Origin: Endocalyx cinctus
Taxonomy: Eukaryota; Ascomycota; Sordariomycetes; Amphisphaeriales; Apiosporaceae
NCBI GenBank assembly: GCA_001600455.1
Contig: BCKC01000009.1
Coordinates: 992,001 to 1,056,000, forward strand
Length of the DNA: 64,000 bases
Direction of reading: 5' to 3'
Part shown: piece by piece, positions 22,428 through 34,955 of the stretch
How the letters are laid out: each line of letters opens with the position of its first letter
Numbering within the stretch: position 1 is the first letter of the stretch
Position numbers and translations under genes: made by a program
The notes under the pieces: model-generated
Told to the model about the DNA's origin: nothing
The model's database searches: none
Seen by the model: only the letters and a program-made list of their open reading frames with translations

Positions 22428-24344
22428 ATGTCAGACAGTTTTGACATCGTTATCGTCGGAGGTGGTGTTGCGGGCCTGGTGCTAGCTGCACGCCTCACGG
22501 AGAACCCTGACCTGCAGGTATTAGTCATTGAAGCGGGTGAAGATCGAACGGCCGATCCTAGAGTTAACGTCCCTGGCATGTGGGCAGCTCTAGTTGACGA
22601 GGCGAATAACTACTGTTTCAAAACTCTCCCTCAAGTAAGTCCCACGTGGTGCTTGCCATCTTCATACCCCGACGGCGCATTCGACCTAGCAATAGTCCCT
22701 TTACGAGCGATATCGGGATAAGTTGCTGTTGCTCAAGTAATCCCCTTTCTAACCCGAAATGACCTATAGGAAGGCCTCGGAGGTCGGGAGCTCCCTTTTC
22801 GTCAGGGTCGCATCCTAGGAGGTTCAAGCGCGCTCAACGGCCTCGTGTTCAGCGGTACGACGCAGGCCAACGTCGATGCCTGGTCTACCCTCGGGAATCC
22901 GGGATGGGACTGGGCGAGCTTTTCCAAGTCCTTGAGGAAGTCATTCAGCCTGACCACGCCGGGTAAAGAGACTAGCGGTAGCGGTCCGCTCCAGCTTACC
23001 GTCCCGGAGGATGACTCGGAATGGCCTAAGATCTGGAGACAGACGTTGGAATCCCTCGGATTCTCGTCGATCGAAGATCCCTTCGGTGGCCAGCTAGCCG
23101 GTTACTTCACCGTCCCAGACTCGATCGAGCCAACCGGGAGGACGCGAAGCTTCGCAGGCAACGCGTACCTTTTGCCGGCGCGTTCTCGCAGCAATCTTTC
23201 CGTGTGGACTTCTACCGTCGTCGAGAAAGTTCTCTTTTCGACCGATTCGGGAAGCGTACGTGCCACAGGCGTACAATACACCAAGGATGGCCAGACAGCC
23301 ACAGTCACGGCGAAGAAAGAGGTCATTATTGCCTCTGGCGCTCTCAACAGCCCTAAACTACTCGAACTTTCCGGCGTGGGTGACGCGAACAGACTGAAGT
23401 CGCTTGGCATCGACGTCGTCATCGACAACCCGAATGTCGGCGAAAACCTCCAGAACCACCCGTTGATCGGCGTTTGCTTCGAAGCCCAAGATAAGCCCGG
23501 CTTCGAGACGATGGACCTGCTGATGCACCAAGACCCGGATACGCTCAACGCCGCCATGGCGGCCTACGCCAAACAAGCCGGACCGCTGTCGAAGAGCAAT
23601 ACCAACTTCGCCGCCCAGCTACCCTTCCCGGGAGTGAAGACTCCCGAAGGTGCCGACGTCATAAACAAGCTGGTGGAGAAATTTATCCCCGAGTCCAGCT
23701 CCGACTCGCCCTCTTCTTTCAAGAAGCATCACGAGGACTTCGTCCGCTCCAACCTCAAGTCGCCCACGGAAGCCTCGGCCTTCTACCTCGGATGCGCCGG
23801 CCACATCGGGTACGAGCCGGACGGATCGAACGCGGTCGGACCCCCGGGCGGGAAGTTCTTCACCATCGTATTCGTGCTCTCGTACCCGCTATCGCGGGGA
23901 TCCGTCCACGTCACCTCGGCCTCGAGCGCGGACCCGCCGGCGATTGACCCGCGGTACCTGACGCACCCGCTCGACGCCGAGGTAATGGCGCACCACCTGC
24001 GCTTCCTCGAGTCGCTCGCGGGCGCCGAGCCGCTCGCGAGCCAGCTGAAGCCCGACGGCCGGCGCAACAAGGCGGCGCCGGCGCCCGGCAGCTTCGCGGA
24101 CCTCGACCGGGCCAAGGAGTACGCGCGCGCGGGCTCCGTCGGTGCGTATCACTTCACGGGTACCTGCGCGATGATGCCGCGCGAGACGGGCGGCGTCGTC
24201 GGCGCCGACCTGCGCGTGCACGGGTGCGCGAACTTGAGGGTTTGCGACGCGAGCGTCATCCCCATCACGCCGCCTACGAACCCCCAGTGCACCGTCTACG
24301 CTATCGCGGAACATGCCGCGGATATCATCAAGTCCGGCTTGTAG
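22428..24344 (+). CDS. GMC-family FAD-dependent oxidoreductase
   Basis: Exons 22428-22634 and 22770-24344 join in phase 0 to 593 residues. The N-terminus carries the Rossmann FAD motif IVIVGGGVAGLVLAARL (residues 7-23) and VLVIEAGED (FAD ribose Glu). GRILGGSSALNGLVF is the GMC signature 1 region. The C-terminus has GAYHFTGTCAMM (active-site His, about residue 532) and PPTNPQCTVYAIAEHAA (second active-site position is Asn, as in many alcohol oxidases and aryl-alcohol dehydrogenases). There is no clear signal peptide, so it is probably intracellular. GMC enzymes oxidise alcohols to aldehydes or act as dehydrogenases, and several serve fungal metabolite clusters. The substrate is unknown. GC content rises sharply in the last 700 bases. 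Confidence 0.92.
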
Positions 24345-25177
24345 TAAAGTAACAAAAAAAAAAAAAAAGGTTATTTCATGTAATAATGCTTTGTAGATGA
24401 ATTAGTCCTAGCAAAGTCGATGTTAAAAATAATCTATCCAAATGACATGATGTCGAACGACACTACGGTAGAGATCTAAATTTGGTGACAATATATGTAC
24501 GATATAGAGAGCACAGGCTGAATACGAAGTCTATTACACGTGTATGTGCGGAGTACACGTACGGAGTACTCCGTTCACGATGAAGATCTATACTATATCG
24601 TATACCTAGGTATGAATACAACTGAAACGCACTGACGCCGCCATGTTGCCAGCCAGGTATATAACCCTTGTATTATTTAATTACCGGTGGATACAGGGTA
24701 GTACTTACGCATGGGGTATTCCTAAATTTAGGATCTTTAAGGACTCTGGCACTTTTGTTTAATACCATATATTATACACGTACTATAGTACTGTTACAGA
24801 ATAGTATAGTACTCCGTGCTCCGTAGTATACCTGGTATATCTTAATCCTCAAACTGGATGTAAACTTAATTTTTATCTTTAATTCCCTTTATAGTGTACA
24901 AGTACAGCACGATCGGACCATCCTAAGCCCTATTTCGATCGTTGCCTTTTGTTGGGTATCCCTAATTACATATGTTATGTAAGTATCGTAGAAGAATAAT
25001 ACAATATTTGATATTATGAATTAAACTTCCAATTCTTATACATGATTCGCTTATCATGATAAAAATGTAGAAGTTAGAAAATAAGAAAAGCACGTCGCTG
25101 TTGTTGCCGAAAAAAATCCTCCTCCGGTCCTAGCTTACATTAAAAAATAAAGCATGCACATGTTTTAACGTAAAATC
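24345..25177. other. AT-rich spacer with palindromes
   Basis: No gene. It contains the 14-base palindrome ACGGAGTACTCCGT at 24561-24574 and near-copies of the same word around 24549 and 24808. Confidence 0.55.
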
Positions 25178-26487
25178 TCATACCCTATCATCCCATCTAG
25201 AATAATAGGCAGAGGGTGCTGGACGAGACCTTCCATCCTCCGTAGGAGACTCGATACGTACAGTAAATTCCTGGTCCTTTATGATGCCCCTGTTATTGTA
25301 GATAGGGTCCGTATCATCATGAAGGACGTGGAAATCGTTATCTGCTACCCTGGACTGACCGCCGGATCCGAAGGTCTTGAGACTGATCTTTCCTCCGGTC
25401 GGGCGGGTTACGCCTCGCGCGGGTTTGGTACCCGAGCTGCGGCTCCAGTTGGTCAGGTTCTTGATGACGCCGATCTCCGCGAGTCGGGTTAACAGCGGAG
25501 CGAGCGTCGGGAGGTTGGCCGCGAGGATTCCAAAGTACACCTCGAGTTCGCTCTGGATCGCGAGCACGTAGATTTGGTACACGAGATCCGAGTTATGCGT
25601 TGGCGAAGCGGTGGTGATGAGACGCCAGATCATGGCAGCGATGACTCTACGAGGAAAAGTTAGCGTCTCTCCCGCCAAAAAAAAAAAAAAAGAACAATCG
25701 GATGAACCACTTACCCGCTACCTAAGCCAAACATCAAAGTAACACCAAGCTTTTTCTTGGTAGGCATGTGCAGCTGCCACACTACCGGGAGTGGCAAGAA
25801 GATGATAGTGGTGTCCAAGATCAGGTTAATCGACACCGAAGCAATCTCCACCGGTATGTCCTTGCAGTTCGTAGTCATCAAAACCGGATCCCACATCGCC
25901 CATATCGGGGAGCACCGCGTCATCACGACGATGATAAAAGCCGGCGCGAAAGACGCCGTGAGGAAGGCCAGGACGTAGCAAACCCATTTGAACGCCTTAT
26001 TCGACCCAAAGAGATCGACGTAGAAGTAAAGGACTGCGAGCTTGCAGAGACAGGTGGCGATCGTCCAAGTCCAAGCGGCCGAGAGGACCAACTGCAGGAA
26101 CGTGCATCAGAAACCGGAACACAACCGAAGAAACTCCCCGAATTATACGATGCTGCGGTTAACTCACCTTGATCTGTACGACCGTATCTTCCCATGGTAC
26201 CTCTAGGGTATGGGCACCGAGACTGTTGGAGATAGCTTTTTGCCTCTAGTTAGATAAAACGTTTCGTGCGAGGGAGAATCATGAGAAAAAAAAAACTTAC
26301 CCCAGAACACCGTGCCATCTAGCGATAATAATGAAGCGAAGGATAGAAGAATTAAGTAGTCGTCGACTCGTAACTTCCTCCTCTGAATAACTCTGGCGGT
26401 ATAGAATCGTAAAAATACGGACACGAAGATGATGGCGGTGCCTATGACGGTGAAGGCCGTTAACCTACGACCACGATCGGTAATCAT
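25178..26487 (-). CDS. Rhodopsin-domain integral membrane protein (SAT4/PTH11-like family)
   Basis: Exons 26487-26301, 26235-26168, 26091-25715 and 25646-25178 close a 366-residue frame. Junctions restore SLGAHTLEVPWEDTVVQIK and FGLGSGVIAAMIWRL. The protein has about seven hydrophobic helices in the order typical of the fungal Rhodopsin_fungal family: RVDDYLILLS after TM2, CLCKLAVLYFYVDLF in the middle, a Cys-containing loop (TTNCKD), then LPLPVVWQLHMPTKKKLGV. A hydrophilic C-terminal tail of about 120 residues follows. There is no retinal-binding Lys signature, so this is not an opsin. Functions in this very large family are mostly unknown; some members are G-protein-coupled-receptor-like (Pth11). 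The weakest splice call is the 26236 acceptor (AAAAAG). Confidence 0.82.
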
Positions 26488-28588
26488 CTTGCCAAGGACT
26501 TAATAGTAACGTTGTTTGTGTTGGAACTAAGTATCAAAAGAAACGAAAGAAGGATTCGATCGAACTTTGGAATTTTTTCCTTTTTTGCAGGAAAGACCAG
26601 TTTTGCATGTCCTATTGGATCATTAAGGCATATGCATCTGTATATGTAACCAGCGTAGGTATGAACCAGCTAACGGGGGGTGGGACATGGCATATGTAGG
26701 ACATTGAAAGTTATGATTGGCGAGTTCCCGATATAGTGGTAGCGTTCGACATGATGCAACTGTGAAGAGGAGTACAACCTCACCCGCATGAAACCCACGC
26801 TGCTTTAAACACCCAAACTCTGCTAGTGTTTATGTAGCATGTTCAATAAGTAATATTTTTATTACTCAGGCAAGAAACGAATATCTACATAGTATGTACG
26901 TAGTAGTAGTGTGTGTCCTCCACCTTGTACTGCAACCTTGATCCATTTGAAATCCTACCCCCTGATTATTTTTCCTTCCAGGCGATACTACATCTGTAGT
27001 TTAGAATCCCGGTCGGTCACCTTCCAGCCGTGCCCTTGTTCCTGGTAAGCGGGTCACATATTCCGTAAGCGTGCACTGTGTACAGAGTGGCTTCTACGGG
27101 GCAGACGGGGTAAGGGTAGACAAGTCGGCGGCCCCACAACGTTGATAAGTTCAGATCTGCAGAGTCCTAATCAGACCTTGAGAGAATTTGCGAACGACGG
27201 TTTATACTCGAAGGTAGGATTGACATCTACGTTATACTACATGTGGCGAGCTCCTACGACTTAGTGTGTATACGGTAATATCAGGCGAGGCGATAAAATG
27301 TAACACTCTCCTCAAACCAAACCTTATCAGCCCCAGCCAATTTGATGCTTTTCTTTCATTAGGGGTAATAAGATCACCCTCTGTATATTCCATACGTGGC
27401 AACCTTTTCCGCGAAAGCGTAATCATGAAGGGATCAGCTCTCTCTCACATAAGACTTCCCACGTATGTAATACTCTAGTGCGCATTCCTTGAAAGACTAC
27501 ATGTACTACATCGTCTTATCCCTCGGTAGACAAGAACGTGGGTGGTATCCCGGAACAACCAGTCAGATCGCTATAATCCCCAAATAGAAAATTTGTTGGA
27601 GCATATGGGGGGCTATGTCGTGCGCTCTGGATCGAATACCAAGCCAAGCCAATAATAAATCTTTTTTATCTTACAGAATCCAGGAAAATTTCCGTCTTTC
27701 GTGACCACCCTCGCTTAGCCTACTACTTTCTTCTTCTGCATGTCATCCTCTAGGACTTGCTTCAGCTCGAGCTGGAAAATCATGTACCGTGGTTATACAT
27801 ATATAATCTAGACCGTTATAAAACACTTAGCCTCCTCCCCAGGGATTCATATCTATTCGGCACATCGTTCTTCTAAATTTAATACCCAGCTCCTTCCGGG
27901 AAATCAAAGCACGGGCGGATTTGGCGAGACTAGTATAGCGTAGGTGAATAATACGTGTAAAGTGATCTCTTAATAGTAGCTGTCCGGTACTTTAAAATTA
28001 AGCGCAGTTCTCTCTCTCTGTCTTACGGCCAGCTACTTTTACCCACAGGATTCGCACCCCGGTGATTTCTTGAATTTTCATGTGCGACAGTTCAAATGCA
28101 ACGTCTTTTCTCCGCCGAAAGATACGGATTAAACGGTTAACCTACCATCGTTTCCAATTCTTTCACTTATAAGACCGTTATGTGGAGTCCTTACTGGTAG
28201 GATCGGACCGGTAGGTACCAGAGTACTTTGGTCAACAATGTGGAGGTAAGGGAGTGTCTCTGGAGGGGGGGGTGTAAATAACGTGTATAATAACGAGAGA
28301 AAAAAACAAAGGCGTTATCAAGACGTTGACGGCGGTTTTGTGGGATTAAGCTTGAATTCGGGATTTGTAACCTAGATGGACCGAATCACCCGGGGTCAAA
28401 TTCTCATGCCCCATGCCTTAAGAGATAAAAAGCCAAGTAGGAAAAGTCCATAATATGGATATGGTGCACTGAAAGGGGTTAGAAGTTGTAGCTTATGATA
28501 TGACGACATCCTCTCTTTGAGAAAAAAAAATATTCCACAGTTATCTCCTAGGTAGATCATCATATAGTATCACAGATTAGTGGAAATT
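26488..28588. other. Intergenic, no supported gene
   Basis: 2.1 kb of AT-rich spacer with only small frames and a G-run near 28265. It lies between the membrane-protein gene and the UbiA gene, which are transcribed divergently, and so contains both promoters. Confidence 0.55.
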
Positions 28589-28739
28589 ATGAAGGTGAGA
28601 AGCTTCAGTGCGAATATTATATACAAGAAATCTAACGAAATTACAGGCTTCCAAAGCTAAGAGAACCTCAAAAAAGACGAGAATCTCTAAGAGATCCTCC
28701 GAGAGCACTCCCAAACGAGTAGAAGGGGCACTTAACAAG

Positions 28740-29624
28740 ATGCTGTTCCAAGCGAAGACCTTGTGGTTATTCACTTTCAGTGATCTCAAGACCATCGTGT
28801 TCCCTAGCACCATCTTCGGCCTCATCAACGCATTCGCGGCTCCTCACTTCGATCTTCCCCCCGAGTACCGGTTAACCCACCTCGAGCTGGTCTGGAGAGC
28901 ACCTATCGTGCTCTTCTGGGTATGGATCAACCTCCTCCCGTTCGCGATCAACAACCAGCGGACGCCCCTGGCGATCGCCGAGGACGCGATCAACAAGCCG
29001 TGGCGGCCGTTCCCGAGCGGTCGACTCTCGCCGACGGAAGCCAAGCCGGTCATGTTCGCGCTGTACGCGACCGCGCAGCTGGTCAGCGCCTTCGGGACGG
29101 GCGGGATCAGGCAGAGCATGGGTCTGGTCTTCCTCGGGACCTGGTACAACAACTTCGGCGGCGCCGACGTGCACCCGATCATCCGGAACGGCATCAATGC
29201 CTTGGGGTACGCGTGCTTCACCTCGGGCGCCATGGAGGTCGCCTTCGGCCACCCTCTCCCCCTATCCAGCGGCCTCGCCCTCTGGTTCTACATGATCATG
29301 GGCATCATCGCGACCACGGTCCACTCCCAGGACATGTACGACCAGGAAGGCGATTCGGCCAGGGGTCGGAAGACGGTGCCTCTCGTCATAGGGGACGTCC
29401 CGGCTCGGTGGACCATCGCCGTGGGCACCCTCATTTGGGGGGTCCTGTGTCCGACCTTCTGGGACGCGAAGCTCGTCTCGAGAATGGTTACTCTGGTTCT
29501 TGCGGTTATAGTGGGATCTCGTACGATGCTTTACCGAGATGTCCCTAGTGACAAGAGAACGTTTATACTTTGGAATATCTGGATTTCTTCTGTTTACAGT
29601 CTCCCGATTTGTGCTTGGATTTAA
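28740..29624 (+). CDS. UbiA-family prenyltransferase / terpene-cyclase-like membrane enzyme
   Basis: The conservative start at 28740 (MLFQAKTLWLF) gives 294 residues. The frame is open upstream, and an exon ATGAAG (28589-28594) spliced over a 52-base intron to 28647 would add about 33 basic residues. About eight hydrophobic segments are present. First polar motif: NNQRTPLAIAED followed by NKPWRPFPSGR. Second motif: DMYDQEGDSARGRKTVP, an intact DxxDxxxD that binds Mg-diphosphate. The NKPWRP block is typical of fungal UbiA-type enzymes related to the fumagillin bergamotene cyclase and other specialised-metabolism members. It would act in the ER or another membrane on a prenyl diphosphate, either transferring it or cyclising it, and sequence alone does not decide which. 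The neighbouring P450 is on the same strand 1.85 kb downstream. Confidence 0.87.
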   Translation: MLFQAKTLWLFTFSDLKTIVFPSTIFGLINAFAAPHFDLPPEYRLTHLELVWRAPIVLFWVWINLLPFAINNQRTPLAIAEDAINKPWRPFPSGRLSPTEAKPVMFALYATAQLVSAFGTGGIRQSMGLVFLGTWYNNFGGADVHPIIRNGINALGYACFTSGAMEVAFGHPLPLSSGLALWFYMIMGIIATTVHSQDMYDQEGDSARGRKTVPLVIGDVPARWTIAVGTLIWGVLCPTFWDAKLVSRMVTLVLAVIVGSRTMLYRDVPSDKRTFILWNIWISSVYSLPICAWI

Positions 29625-31472
29625 TGAACTAGCCCGGCGTGAAACTTTTACGAATACCAATTACTACGATCAGAAAAAAAAAAAAAAAGAAAAAAAGGAG
29701 AATACTACGTCTAGATAGATTCTTGTTACTTAGTCGGAGTTTCCTAGATTAAAAGGTCTCTATAAGTTCGCGATGATAATGAATACACACACATACACAC
29801 ATACCCAACCTCTCGAAGAATGGTCGCTGTTCTCTCACCTTTGGGATTGATTTCACCCATCTTTGTTTGTTCCTCAATCAGTTCCGTCGGAACCGCATGA
29901 AGGATGCGCTTACGACAACGGCAGCGACATAATTCAGGACAGAATTTTACCCTCCTTGCGTGATTCGTCATATTACGCTCTTTTGCTAGGTTAAAGGACT
30001 CTACATTATGACTAAATTTGGCCATGTCATTTATTCCCCTTATGTTCCGAAGATAACGACCGGGTCCCTTGCTGGTTAACGTTAGGTCCTTTTTTGACGA
30101 GGATTTCTTCGCTCTAAAATTCCGCCAAAAGATTTAACCTTAACTATACTTTATATGTATGGTACTTCAGCGTAACTATTTCCGGATAGCTTCAACGGTG
30201 ATCGTCCATCTACTTTGCTCTCGAGAGGTCGTTTAATCGGTCAGATTTAATTGATCCCACTTGGAAAATACGCTAGCGGAAGAAATATCGATAGATCCGC
30301 TTGAGAAAGGGGTGGGGTTAATTCAAGATGTGAACCTTTTTCCTTTCTAAGTATATAGTTGTCGTAGTAAGTTGAAGTTATCCTGTGTTTCCTACTCCGT
30401 ACTTTTAGCAATAATCACAGAGATACACGAGATGATGACGAGTATTTTTTATGGATAAATACTTCATGGTTCATGGGTTCTTAGATTGGACAAGGTATAC
30501 CCTTGACTGTCTTTATACCTTGTATACATTGTATACCGGCACACTATCTAGGAGTCTTACTACCTAACAGCCCAGCTGTCCAGGTAGTTATCCATCCTTC
30601 ACAGCCTCGGTAATGGCGTCTACTTTTTAAAAAGGGATACTAGATATGCATCTTTAAAGTAAGGGAAGAGGGAAGAAAAGGGAAAAAGCCTGTGGGTTTG
30701 AAGTGCCGTCTGGTGAACTAAGTCCCATTCAGTAATCCTGATAACGGTATTTCTCGGCAACTTCTATTTCCCTTGACCGAGTTCATTCCGCGTCTTCTTT
30801 CGCCACATGCCGTCCTATCATTTATACCATGTTTTGATGAACAATGCAAAAGGTCCACACAAGACATAAAAGAAGAGAAAAAAAAGAGGGAAAAAAAACT
30901 GCCACCATTACTTAGTAACCATGTCGAGTTACATTGATCAGTCACATGAATGTGTGCTGTTTTCTGTATGCTATACGTCAATAGATTGTGAGCGTCCTAT
31001 GGGCCGCAAATGCTGGTCGTTTCTTACAATACTAATGTACGGTCATTCTGCAATGCAACTCAATATATGAATCCTTCTTGTCGGATCCGAACCCGTAAAG
31101 GTCTTAGTATAGGTACCGTACATGATATGATTATATATTCATTATGCGACGATATCGGGCGGTAAGTAGTATACGTAAATATACCAGGCTATGCAATGGC
31201 CCGTCAGTACACGTACATGGTGTAGTATATACGTACATATGATATTACTAAAGTCACACCCTAATCTTTCCACATTACCTCGATCCTTCGTAGAAGGTAC
31301 AAAGTGGGCCCGTATTATGAGTTCTAGTATTGCGGACGCATATGCATTCGATTTATATGTAGTTCAACCTCGGGGCCTAAAAGTATTATATGAAAAAAAA
31401 AAGAAGGAAAGAAAGAAAAATTCTCACGGGGACAACCTACTGTCTTGATCAATCTATAAACGATCAGGAACA
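29625..31472. other. Spacer between UbiA and P450 genes
   Basis: A-rich run at 29672-29698. No gene supported. Short frames here have no family resemblance. It contains the promoter region of the P450 gene. Confidence 0.55.
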
Positions 31473-33579
31473 ATGATGATGAGCTCGCTGTCGACGAATG
31501 CCGCCTTTGGCTTTGCTTGGGGCATTTTCATGCACCTCGCCTTCTTCATCCGCGGAGAGTGGCACCTGTGGGCTCCCGTTCTCCTCTTCACTCACCTCGG
31601 CGCCTACTTCCTACTCGGCGTCGCGTATTGGCATCTCAGTCCCGCTACCCAGACGCCGCCGCTCGGCGAGATCGCGCTCCAGATCTCGGTGCCGTACGCG
31701 ACGTACCTCGCCGGCTTGTTCCTCAGCATCGGCACGTATCGCCTCTTCTTCCACAGGCTGCGCGCGTTCCCCGGACCGAAGCTGGCCGCCTTCTCGAAGC
31801 TTTGGCACGTTTGGCAGTGTCGAGATTCGCGGGGCCACCTCGTCGTCACGGATCTACATAAGAAGTACGGCACTTTCGTCAGAACGGGTAAGCTCATACG
31901 TCTCTGCTGCTTTGCGGCTTTCGAAGTCTCTTTTTTTTTTTTTTTTGGTTTTATGCTAATGTGAGAATTTCAAGGACCGAGTGAGATAACCATGTTCCAT
32001 CCTGCGGCATATGATATTATGGATGGCCCAAAAAGCCGGAACACGCGTTCGGACTGGTATGACTTGATTCACCCAAGGGTCTCTTCCATTTTTACGAGAG
32101 ACAAGGCAGTCCACGATGCGCGGAGAAGAATGTGGGATCAAGCGCTCAGCAGCGCATGTAGGTCCAAACTGTCTCGTTACGCTTTATATCCTCGCCGTCT
32201 GCTAACAAGGTTTAAAAGCTCTAAACAAGTATTACGAGAGAATCAACCGCCAAGTTGAGTTTCTGGAAGATATCATCTACGACTACAATGAGCGCCCCGT
32301 AGAGGTCAATGAGCTCATGTACTGCTTTGCCTTTGACTCAATGGGCCTCTTCGGCTACGGGCACGACTTCGGCATGCTGAAAAAGCAGAAGCAAGACGGG
32401 GGCGCCTGGTATATGCGCTCGGCGATAACTCTCATGGGACCTTTTGGACCTGCGAGCTGGCTCCCGAGGATAGCGTTCGCTCTGATTTCTAGCCAATGGA
32501 AAGTCAGGCATTGGTTTAAGATGCTGGAGTTCTCCGACGAGATGATGGCCCAGCGTATGGCGGTAAGGACGCTTCCCCGTTCACTCCCCAACCCCCCTCT
32601 CCCTTTAACTCACCTTATATCGTGTCGAAGAATTTTCACTCACGCTACGGAACAGAGAAAACCGGACGAGATCGATATTGCTACCGCTTTTATCAAAGAG
32701 TACGACAAGGCCAGCAGGGACGAGACCAGTCGTCTTCTGCTCAGCGGAGACGCCGCCACTATGCTTGTGGCCGGAAGGTATGCCACGCGCGCGCGATCGG
32801 TGACCCAATCGAACCTGGAATCACTCTAGCTAACTTTGTTCACTAGCGACACAACGGCTCCCAGTCTGATCATGCTCCTGTACCTCCTAGCCCGCCACCC
32901 CGAAGACGCGGCCAAGATCCAGCAAGAGCTGGAGACGGTCGACATCACCAGCGTCAAGGCCCTGACCGGATTGCCCCATCTCCAGGGCGCTATCAACGAG
33001 TCGATGAGACTGCTTTCCGCCATCCCTACCTTCAGCTCGAGAATCACGCCGCCCGAGGGCATCTACGTCGACGATACGTTTATCCCCGGCAACACGACGA
33101 TTGCGGCTCCGCGCTACGTTGTCGGCCGACGTAAGTACTCCGGCGACGAAATCAATTTTTTCATACAACCTTATTTCCGAAGATACTAATGCGAGTAAAA
33201 ATGCAGTGGAATGCGCTTACGAAGATCCTCACTCCTTCATCCCAGAGAGATGGTACAGCCGACCGGAACTGGTCAAGGATAAGCGGGCGTTTGCCCCCTT
33301 CGGAGTCGGTGAGTTAACCACATTAACGCTGATCCGCTTCTTAAAAAGCATGCACGTATTCATTTAATTAACCTTTTTTTCCGTCTTACAGGTCGTATGA
33401 GTTGTGTGGGTAAAAACTTGGCGCTTGCTCAGCTGAGACTCGTTACCGCTGGCCTTCTAAGCAAATACCACATGAAATTCGTACCCGGGCAGGGTGATGG
33501 TCGAGCCGTCGAGGAGGATATGAAAGATCAGCTTACCGCCAACCCCGGCAAGCTGGAATTAGTGTTTGAAAGGCGATAA
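31473..33579 (+). CDS. Cytochrome P450 monooxygenase, microsomal
   Basis: Seven exons (31473-31887, 31975-32157, 32219-32562, 32656-32777, 32847-33130, 33207-33308, 33392-33579) close a 545-residue frame with every phase consistent. The N-terminus has two or three hydrophobic helices (membrane anchor), then the proline hinge FPGPKLAAFSKLW. The I-helix oxygen-binding motif is AGSDTT (353-358). The K-helix ExxR is ESMR. The heme loop is FAPFGVGRMSCVGKNLAL with the thiolate Cys at about 488. All essential P450 elements are present, so the enzyme should be active with a CPR partner. It resembles fungal P450s of specialised metabolism (pisatin demethylase / tryprostatin hydroxylase style). The family number cannot be assigned by eye. 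It lies downstream of the UbiA gene on the same strand, consistent with oxidation of its product. Confidence 0.93.
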
Positions 33580-34723
33580 AAGAAAAAAAAATAATCTTGA
33601 AAAATCCTTAAAATAGCATTATTAGTCAGAAAAGAATCTGGTTATACCCGCGGAATTCGTCCTATGGTACATACCTATCTAGCGCTTACTTTGTGCATCC
33701 TTGGCTATAAGTTGTCTTGATTGACGAAAGAAGTACTGTGTAATTATTTCTAAACCATTTCTAGATTCACTACCTAGAAGCGTAGCATTTCGGGCGGACG
33801 CGTAGGAAAAAGCTATGCTAATCGTTTTGCGCATTAATGTGGTGTGTTGTCAAAAGTAAGACATCAAAGGATGCAGTTACATTAAAGGGACCAGGTTTAC
33901 CATACCTTACTCATTCATTCGAGAAGTCTCAGCAGTCAACCTTATCTGAATTTTGGTGCCACGGAGTCGCAGGTAGACCTGAGGACTAGGCAACCCTCGC
34001 CTCTTCACTGCATTATGCCGAGCATTAAGAAGTATCGGGTACAAAGGTTCCAATAGCCTATAGTTCCGAAGAAAAAAAAAGGACTATATGTATGAGCAGA
34101 GATAAAATGATGACTTTGCGGTCATGTGGCACAGTCGTTGAATGCGACGTGGATAAGAGATATCATTGCCCGGCAGTCCGGGTAGGACGGTAGAGATGCG
34201 ATAAGCGTGTATCCCTCGGATATGTAACGTATTACTACTTTATCTTGCGGAGTGAGCGCACCGCGAGATTCAAACAAGATAGGTAATACAATAATTACAG
34301 CCATCGGATTTGTAAGTTACACAATTCCGTCCACCGATTTTGAGACCGGACCAGCGTAACACCCCTACTTTGGGGGCCGCCGTACTCGGTTTTGAGATAA
34401 TTATCGAAGATAACAACTTCTGGAGGTTACACCCCCTAGTCGATTGCAGGTTCCAACTTCTCTCGTATCCCACCGAAGTTTCTTGAAGCATATTGAAAAT
34501 ACGAAGAAAAAAAAAAAAAAAAAAAGAAGGTAGATCTCACAATATGAACTTTTTTTTTACATCATGATGTTCAAATTTAAACTTACCCTTCCGTCCGAGA
34601 AGATCAAAACTGTGCACAAAATTCCGGCGTATCTGTATCCGTCTGCAAATATCGATCACCAACAACCAAGAATTTGATCGGACTACGATTCTCTAAACTT
34701 GTGATCGCATGTTGGTTTTCTAA
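33580..34723. other. Intergenic
   Basis: No gene supported. A19-type run at 34507-34525. Confidence 0.5.
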
Positions 34724-34955
34724 GAAGAAAGTGCATAAATCCCACTCTCTCAAAGCTGCACGTCAAGATTCACGTTGGCGGCGTCGACAACAGCTCCGAA
34801 GGGCCGATAGGCGGTATGATCAACGTCTTCGTCCTCGAGTATGAGCACAATGATGACGGAAGGATTACGGCGAGAAGGATCCCGAGTTCATAGGGAGTCT
34901 CAATGACATCAACGGGGAAGCCCTAGTCGTTGATTTCACACCCGGTGCGTTTTGA
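34724..34955 (+). pseudogene. Coding relic of unknown family
   Basis: Inside AT-rich DNA, a GC-richer patch reads coherently on the plus strand: INPTLSKLHVKIHVGGVDNS, then GGMINVFVLEYEHNDDG. The frame then shifts near 34861-34863 to DYGEKDPEFIGSLNDINGEA and ends VVDFTPGAF at TGA 34953-34955. Two good-looking frames joined by a shift suggest the 3' end of a decayed gene. I do not recognise the family, and no upstream exons could be joined. Confidence 0.35.
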
